Shown: positions 10,764 to 21,467, counted from the first letter of the stretch. The stretch: DNA of 64,000 bases from Chrysophaeum taylorii (GCA_029834535.1 JAQMWT010000014.1:122762-186761), one strand, 5' to 3'. Notes: generated by a model not told the origin, from the letters alone. Program-made: numbers and translations.

Positions 10764-12482
10764 ATGGCGAGCTTGGACAAACTCCGGAATCTGGCCGAGG
10801 ACGCGTATGGGACCGCGCGCGGGATGCGGGACGACACGGAGAAGAAGGTGTTCGAAGCGTTGAACAACAAGAACTGGGGGGCGTCGAGCACGACGCTGAA
10901 CGAGATAGCTAGAGAAACATTTAGCTACGATAAGTTTGGGAAGATCTTCAAACTGATATGGGAAGCGGCCGACGGGGCCCCGCGGAACTGGCGCAAGATA
11001 TTCAAGGCGTTGATGTTGTGCGAATACCTCGTGAAGAACGGGTGCGAACGGTGTGTGGACGAAGTGCGAGATCACCAGTACCGGATCCGCCAGCTGCAAG
11101 ACTTTAACTACTCGGAGGAAAGATTGGACCGAGGGCAGGGCGTCCGCGAGAAGGCCAAGCAGCTCATCGAGCTGCTGAGCGACAACGCGAATATTCGCGA
11201 GGCGCGGGATTCGGCGAAGCGGCTCCGGGACAAGTTTGTCGGCCAGGGCGGAAACCGGTACGGCGGTTACGGGAACGACGGACTCGGTTCTGGGGGTGGC
11301 TTTGGCTCGACGAGTTATAGTGGTGGAAGCGGGGGGTACTCGGACAACGGTGGGTTTTCGTCGGCGGGCTATTCGGACGACCCCAAGCCATCCTCGGAAG
11401 CGGCGCAGGGTCGATACGCGAACGATTCCGTCGCGACCGCGCCGTCGGACGGCCTGCAGCTCAAGCTCAAGCCAAAGGCCAAGGCTGTCCCGCGCATCAA
11501 AATGAAGGACCAGCCGGCGCCGCCGCCCGTGGTGAAGGATCAGCCGTCGCCCGCGGTCGAGACCACGCCGGATCTCTTCGCCGCGACTCCTCAGGAAGAC
11601 ATCTTCGATTCGTTCTCGCAGCCCGCCGCGGGCTTCGATCCGCGCGGCAGCGGGAATGACTTCGCGGCCTTCGACACAGCGCCGATCCAACAGACCCCGG
11701 CGGCCTTTGCCGACTTTGGCGACGCCTTCGCCGCGCAGCCTCAGCCCGTCTACGCGCAGTCGCCGCCGCGCCCCCCGCAACAGCAACAGTTCCTGCCCCC
11801 GATGCAGCAGCAGCAGCAGCAGCAGCAACAGTTCGGGGGCATGTACGCGGCGCCGCTGCCGCCGGCCCAACAGCCCCCCGTCGTCGTCGCCCCCAACGGC
11901 GGCGGCGGCGACGACGGGTTTGGCGACTTCGACGCCGCCCCCGCCGTCGAGGAACCCCCCAAGCCCAAGCCCGACGCTCTCGCAGAGGCTGGCAAGGGCC
12001 TCGTCTCCCTCGACTCGCTAACCCTCAATTCGAACGCCAAAACACCCGCGCCAACGGCGCCCAAGGCATCGTACGCCCAACACGCGGCATTCACCGGCCT
12101 CGACGGCTTCAGCACCAACCCCCAGCCCACGATGATGGGCTCGGTCGGGTATCAGTACCAGCAGCCGCAGCATCAAACTCCGATGCACCCGCAGATGCGC
12201 AGTCCCATGCAGCAGCACCACCAGCAGCAGCAGCCATCCCCCCAAATGGGTGGCCCGCCGCCCGTCGTGCAGCAGCAGTACGCTGCCGGAGTACCACAAC
12301 ATCACCAACAAATGTTCAACGCCCCCATGGGCGGCTACCCTCAACAGCCGCAGCCCTACGGCTACCCGCCGCCGCATCAGCAGCAACAACCACAGCAGCA
12401 GCAGCATCTCCAAATGGGCTACGGTGGCCAGCCGATGGGTGCCGCACACCCCTACGCCGGCATGCCTGGCCCGGCGTGGTAA
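10764..12482 (+). CDS. Epsin-type ENTH-domain endocytic adaptor
   Basis: 572 residues from the ATG at 10764; the frame upstream has no ATG. Residues 1-135 form an ENTH domain, which binds phosphoinositides and starts clathrin-coated pit formation. Diagnostic blocks are NWGASSTTLNEIA, FKLIWEAADGAPRNWRKIFK, LCEYLVKNG and GVREKAKQLIELL. Next comes a Gly/Ser-rich linker (about 165-215). A disordered Pro/Gln-rich tail follows with DLFAAT, EDIFDSF, NDFAAFD, FADFGDAF and DDGFGDFD, all of the DxF/FxDF type that binds adaptor ears. LVSLD near residue 420 is a clathrin-box candidate. No NPF motif is evident, so EH-domain binding is doubtful. The tail has several poly-Gln runs. No intron. Confidence 0.92.
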   Translation: MASLDKLRNLAEDAYGTARGMRDDTEKKVFEALNNKNWGASSTTLNEIARETFSYDKFGKIFKLIWEAADGAPRNWRKIFKALMLCEYLVKNGCERCVDEVRDHQYRIRQLQDFNYSEERLDRGQGVREKAKQLIELLSDNANIREARDSAKRLRDKFVGQGGNRYGGYGNDGLGSGGGFGSTSYSGGSGGYSDNGGFSSAGYSDDPKPSSEAAQGRYANDSVATAPSDGLQLKLKPKAKAVPRIKMKDQPAPPPVVKDQPSPAVETTPDLFAATPQEDIFDSFSQPAAGFDPRGSGNDFAAFDTAPIQQTPAAFADFGDAFAAQPQPVYAQSPPRPPQQQQFLPPMQQQQQQQQQFGGMYAAPLPPAQQPPVVVAPNGGGGDDGFGDFDAAPAVEEPPKPKPDALAEAGKGLVSLDSLTLNSNAKTPAPTAPKASYAQHAAFTGLDGFSTNPQPTMMGSVGYQYQQPQHQTPMHPQMRSPMQQHHQQQQPSPQMGGPPPVVQQQYAAGVPQHHQQMFNAPMGGYPQQPQPYGYPPPHQQQQPQQQQHLQMGYGGQPMGAAHPYAGMPGPAW

Positions 12483-13343
12483 GTCGCCGCCCCCAAGAAG
12501 CCCGTCGTCGACAAGAAAATACTCGCGAGCCGCATCTCGACCACCGCAAGAAGGAGATGGTTCGGAGCGCCCACCTTCTTCTCCCTCACTCCTCTGTCCT
12601 CCGCGGTGCGGCGTTTCTCCATCGACCCCTGCGAAGGAAGGCACCACGACATCCCACGACTTGTTGTGCCCCCCTGTATTGTATTGCACCGCACCGCACC
12701 GCACCGCACCGCACCGCTCTGCCTGCCCCCCGTTGACATAGCCGCCGCCCCCCCCTTATCTGTTCTTCCTCCCCCCATGGTCGGCTGCAATCAATCACGG
12801 AAAAAAAAAGTATCAGACTTCTTATTAGGAACAATAACGAGTACCGTGTCGGTCGACCTCCTAAAATAAGGGCGTCGTCGACCAGAATGCACCGCGTGGC
12901 GCCTACTACTACATCGGGGATGCACGCGTAGGTTCGTTCGTTCGTCGTCGTCGTCGTCGTCGTGACCGCGACAGTGTTGTCGCGAGGTGGGTCCACTTTG
13001 CTGACAAAGATGACCGTCCATCCGGAAGTCGTTGTACTCGGGCGGCGTCTGCGCAGACACTGAATTGTAATGCGCACGAGTACTTCGCGGTGCTCCAGAT
13101 CGAGCTCTGACTTGGCGCCAGTCAAGCAGACGCGAGCTTGGTGCGGACATCTCGACATCGTCGCTGTGCTGCGGTTCGCCGCCGGTGGCGCGCGATGCTG
13201 GAATCCGACGCGCGAGCTCGCACGGCCCTAGTTGTTTTTCTACGCGCTCGCGAGCATCCACCTACCCGAGAGAGAAACGAAGGTCGACGACGGGTCTCGG
13301 CATCCTCAACAGACAGGAGGTCCTCGACCTACCGCGGCCTGTG
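12483..13343. other. Intergenic between epsin and membrane protein, with simple repeats
   Basis: A six-fold GCACC pentanucleotide repeat lies at 12686-12717, in the probable epsin 3' UTR. A (CGT)n run lies at about 12942-12963. No ORF here has recognisable content. Confidence 0.5.
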
Positions 13344-14465
13344 CTATCTTCCACCTCCAAAGACACCCGCTCGGATGAGGAGGAGTGCGGCCAGGGAGCC
13401 GGCGACGTTGCTGGCCATATCGACGAGACCAAAAAAGACCGCGAGAGTCTCGTGAAGGTGGGGCGGGTAGACGGGTTGGATGAGGCGAGGGACGACGGCG
13501 CGGGAGTATGTTCCCGCGCACCGCATGAGCGCGACGACAGCGACGACGAAAGGGAGGCCTGGAGCGAGAGCGGCGACGACCAAGACGAAAAAGAGAACGG
13601 TGTACGAGAGAAACGGCAGCCACAGCTTGAACGCGAGGCGCGCGGGGTCGAAACTCGAGACGGCAGCAATCCACGCGCCCAGCATCGTCGTGGCCAGCAT
13701 GCTCTCGTTGCACCAGAGCTCGCACCGTTCCAGGTCCCCGGCGTTGGCGCAGGCATACGGGTATATCGAGTCCCCGATTCCCCAGTCGGCGAACTGCGAC
13801 CAGAATACGACGACGGCGAGTCGGAGGGTTGTCATCATCTCGAGCCGCGTTGTCTCGTCCTGCTGCGGCACGCGGGCGAACGAGGCCGAGACGGTGGAAA
13901 GCTTCCCGACCCCCAGACTCTCGATCACCGCCAGCGCTCCGAACGACGCGGCCATCGTCGGGACGCCGCACGCGACCAAGTACGCTCGGAGACCGTATCC
14001 CTTGCGACGCCACCACAGGGCGACAACCCCCGAGATCGCCGCCGAGGCCGAGTCCCCGAACCGAAACCACGACACCAAGCTATTCTCGAAGCGCATGAGG
14101 TACGACACGCAAACGAACTGAGACATGTAGCCCGTCGTCCCGCCGAGCGCCATCGCCGCCACTATAGTCCACTCGTGCGCGAGCGCCGACCCCGGCGCCG
14201 CGAGCCACAGTAGGACCACGCAAGCTGTCTGGACGACGAGCAGCGCGGCGATTGCACGGGGACTCGTTTTGCGACCCAACATCACCCACCAGACGCAAGG
14301 AATCGTGCCTAAATTGTAGCCCATCTCGAACCGCGAAGCGAGGGCGAGCCCGTAGTGCTCCTGGTACCATGGCAGCGACAGCACCCCGAGCGAACTCCCG
14401 AACCACCCGCTCCCCCCGCCGAACAGGGCGAACACCAAAGCATCGGATACCCGCGTCTTTCCCAT
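13344..14465 (-). CDS. Multi-spanning membrane transporter-like protein
   Basis: 373 residues with about ten hydrophobic helices separated by short charged loops (for example WTIVAAMALGGTTGYMSQFV and WLPFLSYTVLFFVLVVAALA). The early GGGSGWFGSSLGVLSLPW and the late WGIGDSIYPYACANAG have the spacing of the riboflavin-transporter family (SLC52), where a first-helix aromatic/Gly block and a G---S--PYAC-like block occur. The resemblance is weak, and a general MFS or ENT-type transporter is equally possible. The ATG at 14465 gives a short polar N-terminus before helix 1. No intron. The gene is convergent with epsin. Function is not assigned. Confidence 0.7.
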   Translation of the reverse strand: MGKTRVSDALVFALFGGGSGWFGSSLGVLSLPWYQEHYGLALASRFEMGYNLGTIPCVWWVMLGRKTSPRAIAALLVVQTACVVLLWLAAPGSALAHEWTIVAAMALGGTTGYMSQFVCVSYLMRFENSLVSWFRFGDSASAAISGVVALWWRRKGYGLRAYLVACGVPTMAASFGALAVIESLGVGKLSTVSASFARVPQQDETTRLEMMTTLRLAVVVFWSQFADWGIGDSIYPYACANAGDLERCELWCNESMLATTMLGAWIAAVSSFDPARLAFKLWLPFLSYTVLFFVLVVAALAPGLPFVVAVVALMRCAGTYSRAVVPRLIQPVYPPHLHETLAVFFGLVDMASNVAGSLAALLLIRAGVFGGGR

Positions 14466-14904
14466 GAGCTCTAGCTCATGACTCAGGGTTTTTTGTATTT
14501 TTTTAATTTAAAATTTAAATTCGAATTAAACTAATACAACAGTCGACCATTAAAATTTAATAATTAAACTAATACAAGTGCAGGCCAGTAAGTTCACCTA
14601 CTCCCAATCTCTAACCCCAGTAAGTTCACCTGGTCCCAGTAAGCTTCGTACAAGTTCACCTGGTCAGTAAGTTCACCTAGCTCACACCAACTCCTTTGAG
14701 CTCGTCACTCTCGCCTCCGCGAATCTAAGCTGCTTTGATCCGCACGCGCCGCCAACCTTTGAGTTTACTCTAAAAACCCTTTACTCTAAAAACCCCAGTA
14801 TGTTCACCTGGTCCCAGTTTCACCTGGTCACTCAGCTCACCTAGTCCCAATCTCCAACCCCAGTAAGTTCACCTGGTCCCAGTAAGTTCACCTACAGTGC
14901 GCGT

Positions 14905-15490
14905 GTAGACGCCGTGAGGGGGCTTATCGGTATTGCGCAGCACGTGTGGGGTAGGGTGGAGTCGTCGACCCAGATGAGTATATCCTCGGGGATGCCGATC
15001 GACAGAGAGCCACGTAGAGCTGGACGTGGCAGAAGACGGGCTTGGGAAAGAGGACGCCGACCTCGCGGGGCGTCTGGCCCTGGCTCTTGTTGATCGTTTG
15101 GCGTAGGCGGGCCTTAAGCGATACAGGTTGGAGGAGCCTCGGTGACAACGACACGATCGATCATGTATCTGGTACCGTTGCAGTGGCCGTGCGACGGGTC
15201 GAGGTTGCGAAGACATTAAGCTCGCGATCAAAGTCAGCATGCCGTTGGTTGTCAGGGAGTTGAAAACTCTACTCTACTGTAAAGAGCGAGGCGTCGTCTT
15301 CCGACCCAGCCTAGTCAGCCGAAAAGAACTCCGACGCCTCGTCTCCGGGAAAAAAAGGCCGCGGTCATGCGCGCGTTGTCAGCATCGACAACATCGTTTC
15401 GACGGGGCGTGAGAATGGCGCGCTGAAAGAGCCGCCGCGGGTCGTGGAAATAGTCTGCGAGGTCGCCGTAGACGGCTTGGAGGATCACTG
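14905..15490 (-). pseudogene. PIF1-type Helitron helicase C-terminal fragment (copy A)
   Basis: The minus frame reads RQTINKSQGQTPREVGVLFP and then PVFCHVQLYVALCR. This is the final motif block of PIF1/Helitron helicases (AFAxTINKSQGQ-x-V-GVYLP-PVFSHGQLYVALSR). The upstream piece near 15400 encodes RAILTPRRNDVVD, the preceding helicase block. Frameshifts separate the two and no Rep domain is present, so the fragment cannot act alone. Confidence 0.75.
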
Positions 15491-15555
15491 TCTGGCTCTT
15501 GCGCCTACCTGATCCTTACTCTCGCGCCTACTTGTTCCTTACCCTAAATCGAGGG

Positions 15556-15860
15556 ACACCCACCCACATCCTTCATGCTCCCCACACACACCCCCCCCTC
15601 TTAGCAGTCGACATTTAAAGACAGACAGACAAACCTTCGTCGTACATACGTCCGGCGGCAGCATGCGTACGACCTACGGGCGGGGCCCGTCCTCTCTTCG
15701 CCTGCCCCACGCCTCGGCGATGACCCCGACTAGGTCCCGCGTACTTATCTCCGCCCGTCAGGCACATCCCTCATACCCCACAAACCCACCCACATCCTTC
15801 ATGCTCCCCACACACACCCCCCCCTCTTAGCAGTCGACATTTAAAGACAGACAGACAAAC
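15556..15860. repeat. Direct duplication carrying the CAGTCGACATTTAAAGACAG module
   Basis: About 70 bp from CCCACATCCTTCATGCTCCC through a CA/C run to CAGTCGACATTTAAAGACAG occurs at about 15556-15630 and 15788-15860. A (CAAA)n run follows the second copy. The same module lies just upstream of the Abi-like gene (33881-33925). Confidence 0.8.
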
Positions 15861-16039
15861 AAACAAACAAACAAACAAACATCTGTCGATTAGTAGTTAA
15901 GACAACAGTCGACCATTAATTAAATTTTAATGGTCGACTGTTGTATAACTTTTACAATATAAGACGAGGGGTTGTGGTGACGCGTAGGCGTGTTCAGCTT
16001 GGGGGGAATGGGTGGGGACGTGAGGGATGCCTGGAAGGC

Positions 16040-16318
16040 TTAGGTATCCCGTGGCTGAGACGGGGTCATCGCCGAGCTACGGGCCAGGCGAAGAGAGGAT
16101 GGCCCCACTCGCAGGTCGTACGCACGCTGCCGCTTGACGTATGTGCGACCAAGTGTGACGTCCTGCTGGGCGCGGGCGACCTGGGTGGGGCTGCCCGAGG
16201 CGGCGAAATGAATGAGGGCGATGAGGGCGCAGCGCTCCCGTCCCAGGGCGTTGGCGATCCTCCTCACCAAGTTTACTTTTAGCAGTGCGCTCCAGGCTGT
16301 CTGTGGCTTCGTGGACAC
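16040..16318 (-). pseudogene. Unrecognised coding relic with GPSSLRL motif
   Basis: The minus frame of 92 codons contains KRQRAYDLRVGPSSLRLARS followed by SAMTP. The same motif, diverged, occurs on the plus strand at about 15664-15745 and about 42850-42925. I do not recognise the family; recurrence near transposon fragments suggests a transposon-encoded protein. Confidence 0.4.
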
Positions 16319-16339
16319 TCAAAAACACGTCCCTCTGTA

Positions 16340-16403
16340 CAAGAGTTACGGATATGTAATCAAGAATTACGGATATGTAATCCAGAATTACGGATATGTA
16401 ATG
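16340..16403. repeat. Three 21-bp tandem units
   Basis: TTACGGATATGTAAT plus six bases repeats three times at about 16346-16402. The array lies just outside the left LTR of the first Ty3 element. Confidence 0.8.
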
Positions 16404-16478
16404 GTAACTCAGATCACCCGCCCCTCTTGGCCGGACAGGTAATCACAACGAACCCTTTTACCCAGCTCAAACCGCGGG

Positions 16479-16688
16479 TGATACCACCACACGCCCGATC
16501 AGACAATTATTTTGAGGGTAATAGCAAGAAGCAATACAGATTCTTGGTACGTTGCTTTCAGTGTGGAATAGCAGATGAGGGTGTCAAGGAGACACCCCCC
16601 CACAATTGCAAGGTCAGTACCAGAGCAACAAGCAAGGCTAGAGGAAAGTGACAAGCAGGTAAGTGGGTGGATGGGCGTTACCGCCACA
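16479..16688 (-). repeat. 3' LTR of Ty3 element 1
   Basis: 210 bp, TG...CA on both strands. It matches 25143-25363 with several indels, for example a 25-bp segment missing after CACGCCCGATC. Similarity may extend about 7 bp further left. Confidence 0.85.
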
Positions 16689-16918
16689 GGAGCCCCCTAC
16701 TTGAGATGAAGTCGTCCTCGACTTCAAGGGCGACGAAGGTCACGCTCACGAATGGCACGATAAGCTCGTTCAGCGACATCAACAGGGACTTTATTGCTGT
16801 GGAGGCCGAAGTTACTGACAAGGACATCGATTTCATCTGGTCGGAAGTCAGTTACACAAGGTTCACAGCCATCGATATTCGTTCGTGGGCGAGTGAAGCT
16901 ACCTCCGTCAGGGTCTTT

Positions 16919-17458
16919 TTATTCTGATCTTAAACGTCTCTCGGCCAGAGGCTTGGTAGGGTCGAAAACGCGAGGATCATCGCGCGGTCCCAAATCGGTG
17001 TAGTAGTGAAGCGCAACAGTGTCGTTGTCGTGGTCATAGTCTTCGTAGACTTCGGCAACGTAGATACGCTTCTTCCACGCGTCGGATCGTCCTTTAACCA
17101 TAAAAATCACGAACTTGCCATGCTTGAAGCGGTCGCGGTCCGAAGGCAAATGCAGAGGGGCTGAAGAGGTGTCGATGGTCGGCACTTTCAAAGGCACAAT
17201 CTGCTGCACAGACACCACAACCGGCTCAGCATCATCGTCGTTGACGTCCTTAACTTCATAAACGACTGGAGAGATCTTTTTCGTGACCATGTATGGTCCA
17301 CGCCAAATAGGCCGCAGTATGTGGCGCGTCTTAGGCATGAAACGCAAAACATAATCGCCCGGAGAAACTGGTTGAAATTTGGTAAGCCGATGAGCTGATC
17401 TTCTGGCTCTCCTGGGGCTTTTGGTGACCTCGTGTAACGAGACAACTGTAAAGTTCAA
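16919..17458 (-). pseudogene. Ty3-1 integrase C-terminal region with extra terminal module
   Basis: The frame starts with the integrase C-terminal SH3-like segment (PGDYVLRFMP, WRGPYMVTKK). It is followed by an acidic linker and a separate module: RFKHGKFVIFMV, YVAEVYEDYD and TVALHYYTDLGP. The same module closes the integrase of Ty3 element 2. In many Ty3 elements this place holds a chromodomain. This one instead resembles a small chromatin-reader barrel in its pattern, but I cannot assign it to a known fold. A frameshift near 17460 separates it from the catalytic core. Confidence 0.8.
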
Positions 17459-17627
17459 ACTTATTCTTGAAGCCCATCAGTATCTGCTGACGCGATTGCG
17501 GAAGACCGCGCTGTTCGCTCAAGATATTGTAATCCAGCGGTAACAGGGGTTGCTAGCCGGCACGCATCATGAAGGGTGAGATCTTCGTTCCCGGGATATA
17601 CATACGGTTGTACATGAACGCTACGTA

Positions 17628-18000
17628 CTAGATGAAAATCGACCAATCCGTTTGACGCTGCTCATCAATCGCAGCCCTCAAGAAGGCGTTGATGAATCGG
17701 TTGACACGCTCGGTGTGATTGCTATGAGGGTGATAAGGGATGGTAGTTCGACAACGGACATTAAATTGACGAATGAATGTCCGAAGTAACTTGTTCGCAA
17801 ATTCATTTCCGTTATCTATACACCGTGAGAGACATCCCTCGAGCAAAGTTTTGTCAACAAACGCGTTCAAAATCGAGTAATCATGCTTGGTGTCAATCAC
17901 AGCCAGTTTAAGAAAATGCGAAGCCGCATCGTACATCGCGAGGATATACGTGTGCAAGTCAGCACCTCGCAATGTTCCAATAAGATCCATACCTAGGACA
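17628..18000 (-). pseudogene. Ty3-1 integrase catalytic core
   Basis: MDLIGTL holds the first catalytic Asp, IDNGNEF the second (usually D-x-G-x-EF), and NHTERVNR the Glu. All three acidic residues persist. The frame stops near 17628 and upstream at 18000. Confidence 0.85.
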
Positions 18001-18008
18001 TAGCAATC

Positions 18009-19076
18009 TCAGATACGATCCGGCTGGCTGAGCAAGCCATGGCGCTTAGGCAAGGTGGATCGAACCTTTTGACAGATAATGCAAGCATTGATGAACTCAT
18101 TGACCGAAGATGGGATGTTCGGCCACCAATATCGTTCCGAAATGTGATTCGCTGTGGAATCTCGTCCTACATGGCCTCCAAACAGTCCTCGATGGTGCAT
18201 GGCGATTACACGCTTTCGCATTGATTGAGGTACCACAATAAGACGTCGTGAGTCCGAATCATCGACCTTGTACAAGACGTCGTTGTCAACCTCGTACATT
18301 ACTGGTGGCTGCTCGTCTTGATCTTTCTGCTCCGAATCGAGGTTTTGCCGGATTCGCTTGCAAGTTTCGTCTCCAGTCTGCTCTTTAGCTATCTCCTCGA
18401 GAGTGATCTCATCTTCAGCTTGGTCTGCAAAAGGGAGAAGCTCGACGGGGTCAACTGGATCAGATTCGTACGCAAATTGAGGAGGCTGCACGTTTTGGCG
18501 CGTACTGACTGCTGCCATTGCTGCGGTAGGCTCGCTGTCCGTTGGTACAGGCATCGTCACCGAAGATAAGGTGAAGCAAGCTGTACCAGGAACATCAGTG
18601 AGAATCTCCTGAAAGATCAAATAAGCTTCATTGATCGGTTCCCCATCTTCGTCTCGCTCAATCAACTTGTCGATAGGGTTGCGCGACAAACAATCAGGGA
18701 TGCGCATGCCAGGGGAGTTTCCGGGCTTGTATCCGAGCTCCCTGTCAAATGCAGCAAGCCGCATAGCCCATCGCGCTAACTGTCCAGGTGTGTGGTTCGA
18801 ATCCCGAAGGAACGTCATATTACAATGATTCGTCTCCAATTTCGTCTGATGTCCTTCAATGTAAAAGCGAAAATTCTCAAGAGCTGAGAGTACTGCAAGG
18901 AGTTCCAAACGTCGAGGATCATACTTCCTCGTCGATTTGGGCACAGTTCGACTCCAGTACTCAATGACTCTCTCTTCCATTCGTTCTCTCCCATCCTCGT
19001 CAACGACTGGTACTTTCTGAAATAGGTAAGCACCTAATCCGTGCGCGGAAGCATCAGTTCGAATGTAGAAAGGCAA
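18009..19076 (-). pseudogene. Ty3-1 RNase H and integrase zinc-finger region
   Basis: The start YIRTDASAHGLGAYLFQ is the RNase H entry. YDPRRLELLAVLSALENFR and LETNHCNMTFLRD follow. The H2C2 integrase finger is seen as HHRGLFGGHVGR with CIICQKVR. 355 codons are open, continuing the reverse transcriptase with an overlap and frame change near 19034-19076. Confidence 0.9.
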
Positions 19077-20797
19077 CGAGTAATCAGGATGGTAGACTTC
19101 TTAGAAGTGACAATAGCCTCAATGATTGCATCCCATTCCTCCTGACACTCTTTCGTCCACTCGAATTTTACGTCCGGCAACGTCAGCTGTCTTAATGGCT
19201 CAGTAACCTTCGCAAAGTTTCGCACATAACGACGGCAGAAGCTCCCCATTCCAAGTAAAGAACGCACTTGCCTCTTAGGGTCAGCATCTGGCAAAGTGCC
19301 CGGAATTGGCATGTGCCTGATGGCTTCTAACGACCTTGGTGATGGAAGAAGTCCGTTCGGGGTGGACAAATGACCCAGAAACTCGATGGCTTCTTTCATA
19401 AAGTGGATCTTCTTTATCTTGGCGCTGTACCCTTTCAAGGCAAAGTGGGGAATAGCCCGCATGAGGCAATGCAAATGATTCCTTGTATCCGCGTGACCGG
19501 CAAGGATATCGTCGATATATGCCACGAGATCACGATATAGCCACTTCGACAAGTCGGTGTTCAGTTGCTTGCAGAACAGACTTCCAGCAGGTTTGACTCC
19601 CAAAGGTAGACGCATGTAGCTGAATGCTCCCAAAGGACTGGTGAAGGTCACCACATCCTGCGCATCTAGCGACAGTCGCAAATTGTGATAGCCACATCTG
19701 ATATCCAAACTCGAACGACTGATTTTGTCGATGAGAAACATCAACGCGTCGGCCATGCTCACGTTCGGCCAGCTATCATCCTTGAACAATGCATTGAGAC
19801 GCCGCAGATCGACAGCTGCCCTGAAAGCGTTGGAAGTGCCGGGCTCAGCTCCTTTCTCGGGCAACATCAAAATCGGGAAACCACACGGAGAGTTCGCGGG
19901 ACGGATAACTCCGTCTCGGGTCCATTCCTCGATTTGCATCCTCAGGCACTCAATCTTTTCCTCCGACAACCGATACGGCGAGAGTTTGACGGGGGTCGGG
20001 TTCTCTTCTTTGAACTGGAATGTAACCTCTGGTGAATCAACAGGCCTCATCACATCATCGAAAAATGCGCACGAATACGAGATAAGATGTTTCATCATCA
20101 GTTTCTCGTCATCATCCAATGCAGGATGCTCTGTAATGCCCAACTCAGCCATCACCTCTTCGATCTGCGCGACGGTCGGAGAGATGACCTTCATGTTCTC
20201 CTGATCAGCCAAATGAGGAGGCATCCCTGGCAAAGGTTGACCATGTTCGTCGTGAGGCGCGTACGCCCATGGAACGTCGTACTTATTGAAATACGCGGGT
20301 CGTTCCTTCACGGCGCCTTCTTCTTCAGCGGTTGCGGAGGGTTGGTTGCTGGTTTGGTTGCTCTTCATTACAGCAGTGGCGACGATGCCCCCTGCAAAAG
20401 ATTGAGCCGTCCCTGGCGATATACCGGAAGGCGGTGGCGGGGTGGTGGTGGGCGCAGATGATGGTGCAGGACTAGCATGCGAGTACAGTTCATCTTGAGG
20501 GATCCATGTCACACTTCGGGTGTCGGGGTTAAGTGTTGGAATGCGTGACTCGATAGCAAAGGGTAAAAACCGTAAGAAATGGTAATCTGGACTTGCTATC
20601 GTCGTCGTCACAATATTCCGCAACTGACCAAGATTTCGGATCGAGGGGTCAGATGAATTATGCACTGCTAGCGCGATCCGCGTCATAGTCGCGGGTGGTA
20701 CCATACTGCCAAGCATGTTCATAACTGTTGTCTGTGACACTTTCTCACCCCATTGCCACGTGGAAGGGACGGTCATGATTTCTTGGTGCATCTTCAA
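19034..20797 (-). pseudogene. Ty3-1 reverse transcriptase
   Basis: A long open frame (587 codons) with the RT blocks in order: SPYRLSEEKIECLRMQIEEW, RAAVDLRRLNAL, SSLDIRCGYHNLRL, FSYMRLPLGVKPAGSLF and the catalytic YIDDILAGH. FLGH and LLGMGSFCRRYV of the connection region follow. All three catalytic Asp positions are present (SLDIRCGYH and YIDD). The first about 200 codons are a poorly conserved linker. Confidence 0.92.
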
Positions 20798-21467
20798 CGA
20801 AAAGCGGTCGTGTATTCGAGGAGTGAGGTCCCATCTGCAATTTATTGCGCGTCACTGTAGGCGGGTCCGATAGCCGGTCGCGTAGACGAGAAACTAATGA
20901 CCACAATTAGCGGGTGACCACTCGGAAATCATAACGCGGGCCCAAAACGGTCGTGTAGGTTGGGTGGTACGCGCGTTAATAATGGCAGTGCCAATCGAAC
21001 ATTGCACGCAAGTAGGCGCGTGCGCGAACACAGCAATTCCGGCGTGATGCTATAAAAGTCAACAACGCGTGGAACATAAAAGCTATGATTCACGAAAGGG
21101 ATGACAGATGGCTCTTGCTCCAATGTCTTTCGTCCAATCACATAAGGTGCATTTCGGAAATGGCGCAAAACCCAAGAGGTGATTGCAGCACCTTTCCGCG
21201 CGTCCCTGTAGTGTAGGTTGGCGGTCGATCCGTAGATACACGGAGGACTCGCGCGAAAACAGGAGTGCTTCTAATATAGTCCGGGTGTAAGTACGACAAT
21301 ACCAAGTCGTACGTACGACGATGAGATCTGCCCAGCTCATGAAGGATATAGGGAATCTTCGGGAAGTTGAGCTCAAATGTAGCTCGTGCTTGCGGGCAAG
21401 AGCCCAAAGCTAAGACAATGCGAAATGATGTGCCATAAAGCTCATTGCATCGTCGGATACCCAAAGT

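Larger units (their letters stand above)
14571..15900 (-). mobile_element. Helitron-like element fragment, copy A
   Basis: This copy begins AATACAAGTGCAGG and ends at CATCTGTCGATTAGTAGTTA, exactly like copy B (26617-27660), so these are likely true element ends or the limits of a common deletion derivative. The left 320 bp hold many copies of CAGTAAGTTCACCTGGTCC. The body encodes a PIF1/Helitron helicase C-terminus on the minus strand. Copy A carries about 300 bp not in copy B (15552-15860), itself containing a direct duplication of about 70 bp. Canonical Helitron ends (5' TC, 3' CTRR with hairpin) are not clear. Confidence 0.6.
14534..15946. repeat. 25-bp perfect inverted repeats bracketing the helicase fragment
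   Basis: 14534-14558 and 15922-15946 are exact reverse complements (core ACAACAGTCGACCATTA). The right arm also pairs with a second direct copy of the core at 15902-15918, making a 17-bp-stem palindrome there. No target-site duplication is convincing. It could be a DNA-transposon terminus or two insertions of a small palindromic element. Confidence 0.75.

Noticed and set aside
10752-11870. 372-codon minus ORF opposite epsin
   Set aside because: Leu/Arg-rich antisense of the poly-Gln and ENTH coding sequence.
13185-14213. 342-codon plus ORF opposite the membrane protein
   Set aside because: Highly charged antisense of hydrophobic helices, a standard shadow.
16364-16480. Search for a target-site duplication of Ty3 element 1 (GATAT beside the right LTR; GATAT also in the 21-bp repeats)
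   Set aside because: The GATAT copies are 70-90 bp from the left LTR end; coincidental.
18790-18815. GGTTCGAATCCC, a tRNA T-loop-like string
   Set aside because: Lies inside Ty3-1 RNase H coding sequence and no cloverleaf forms around it.
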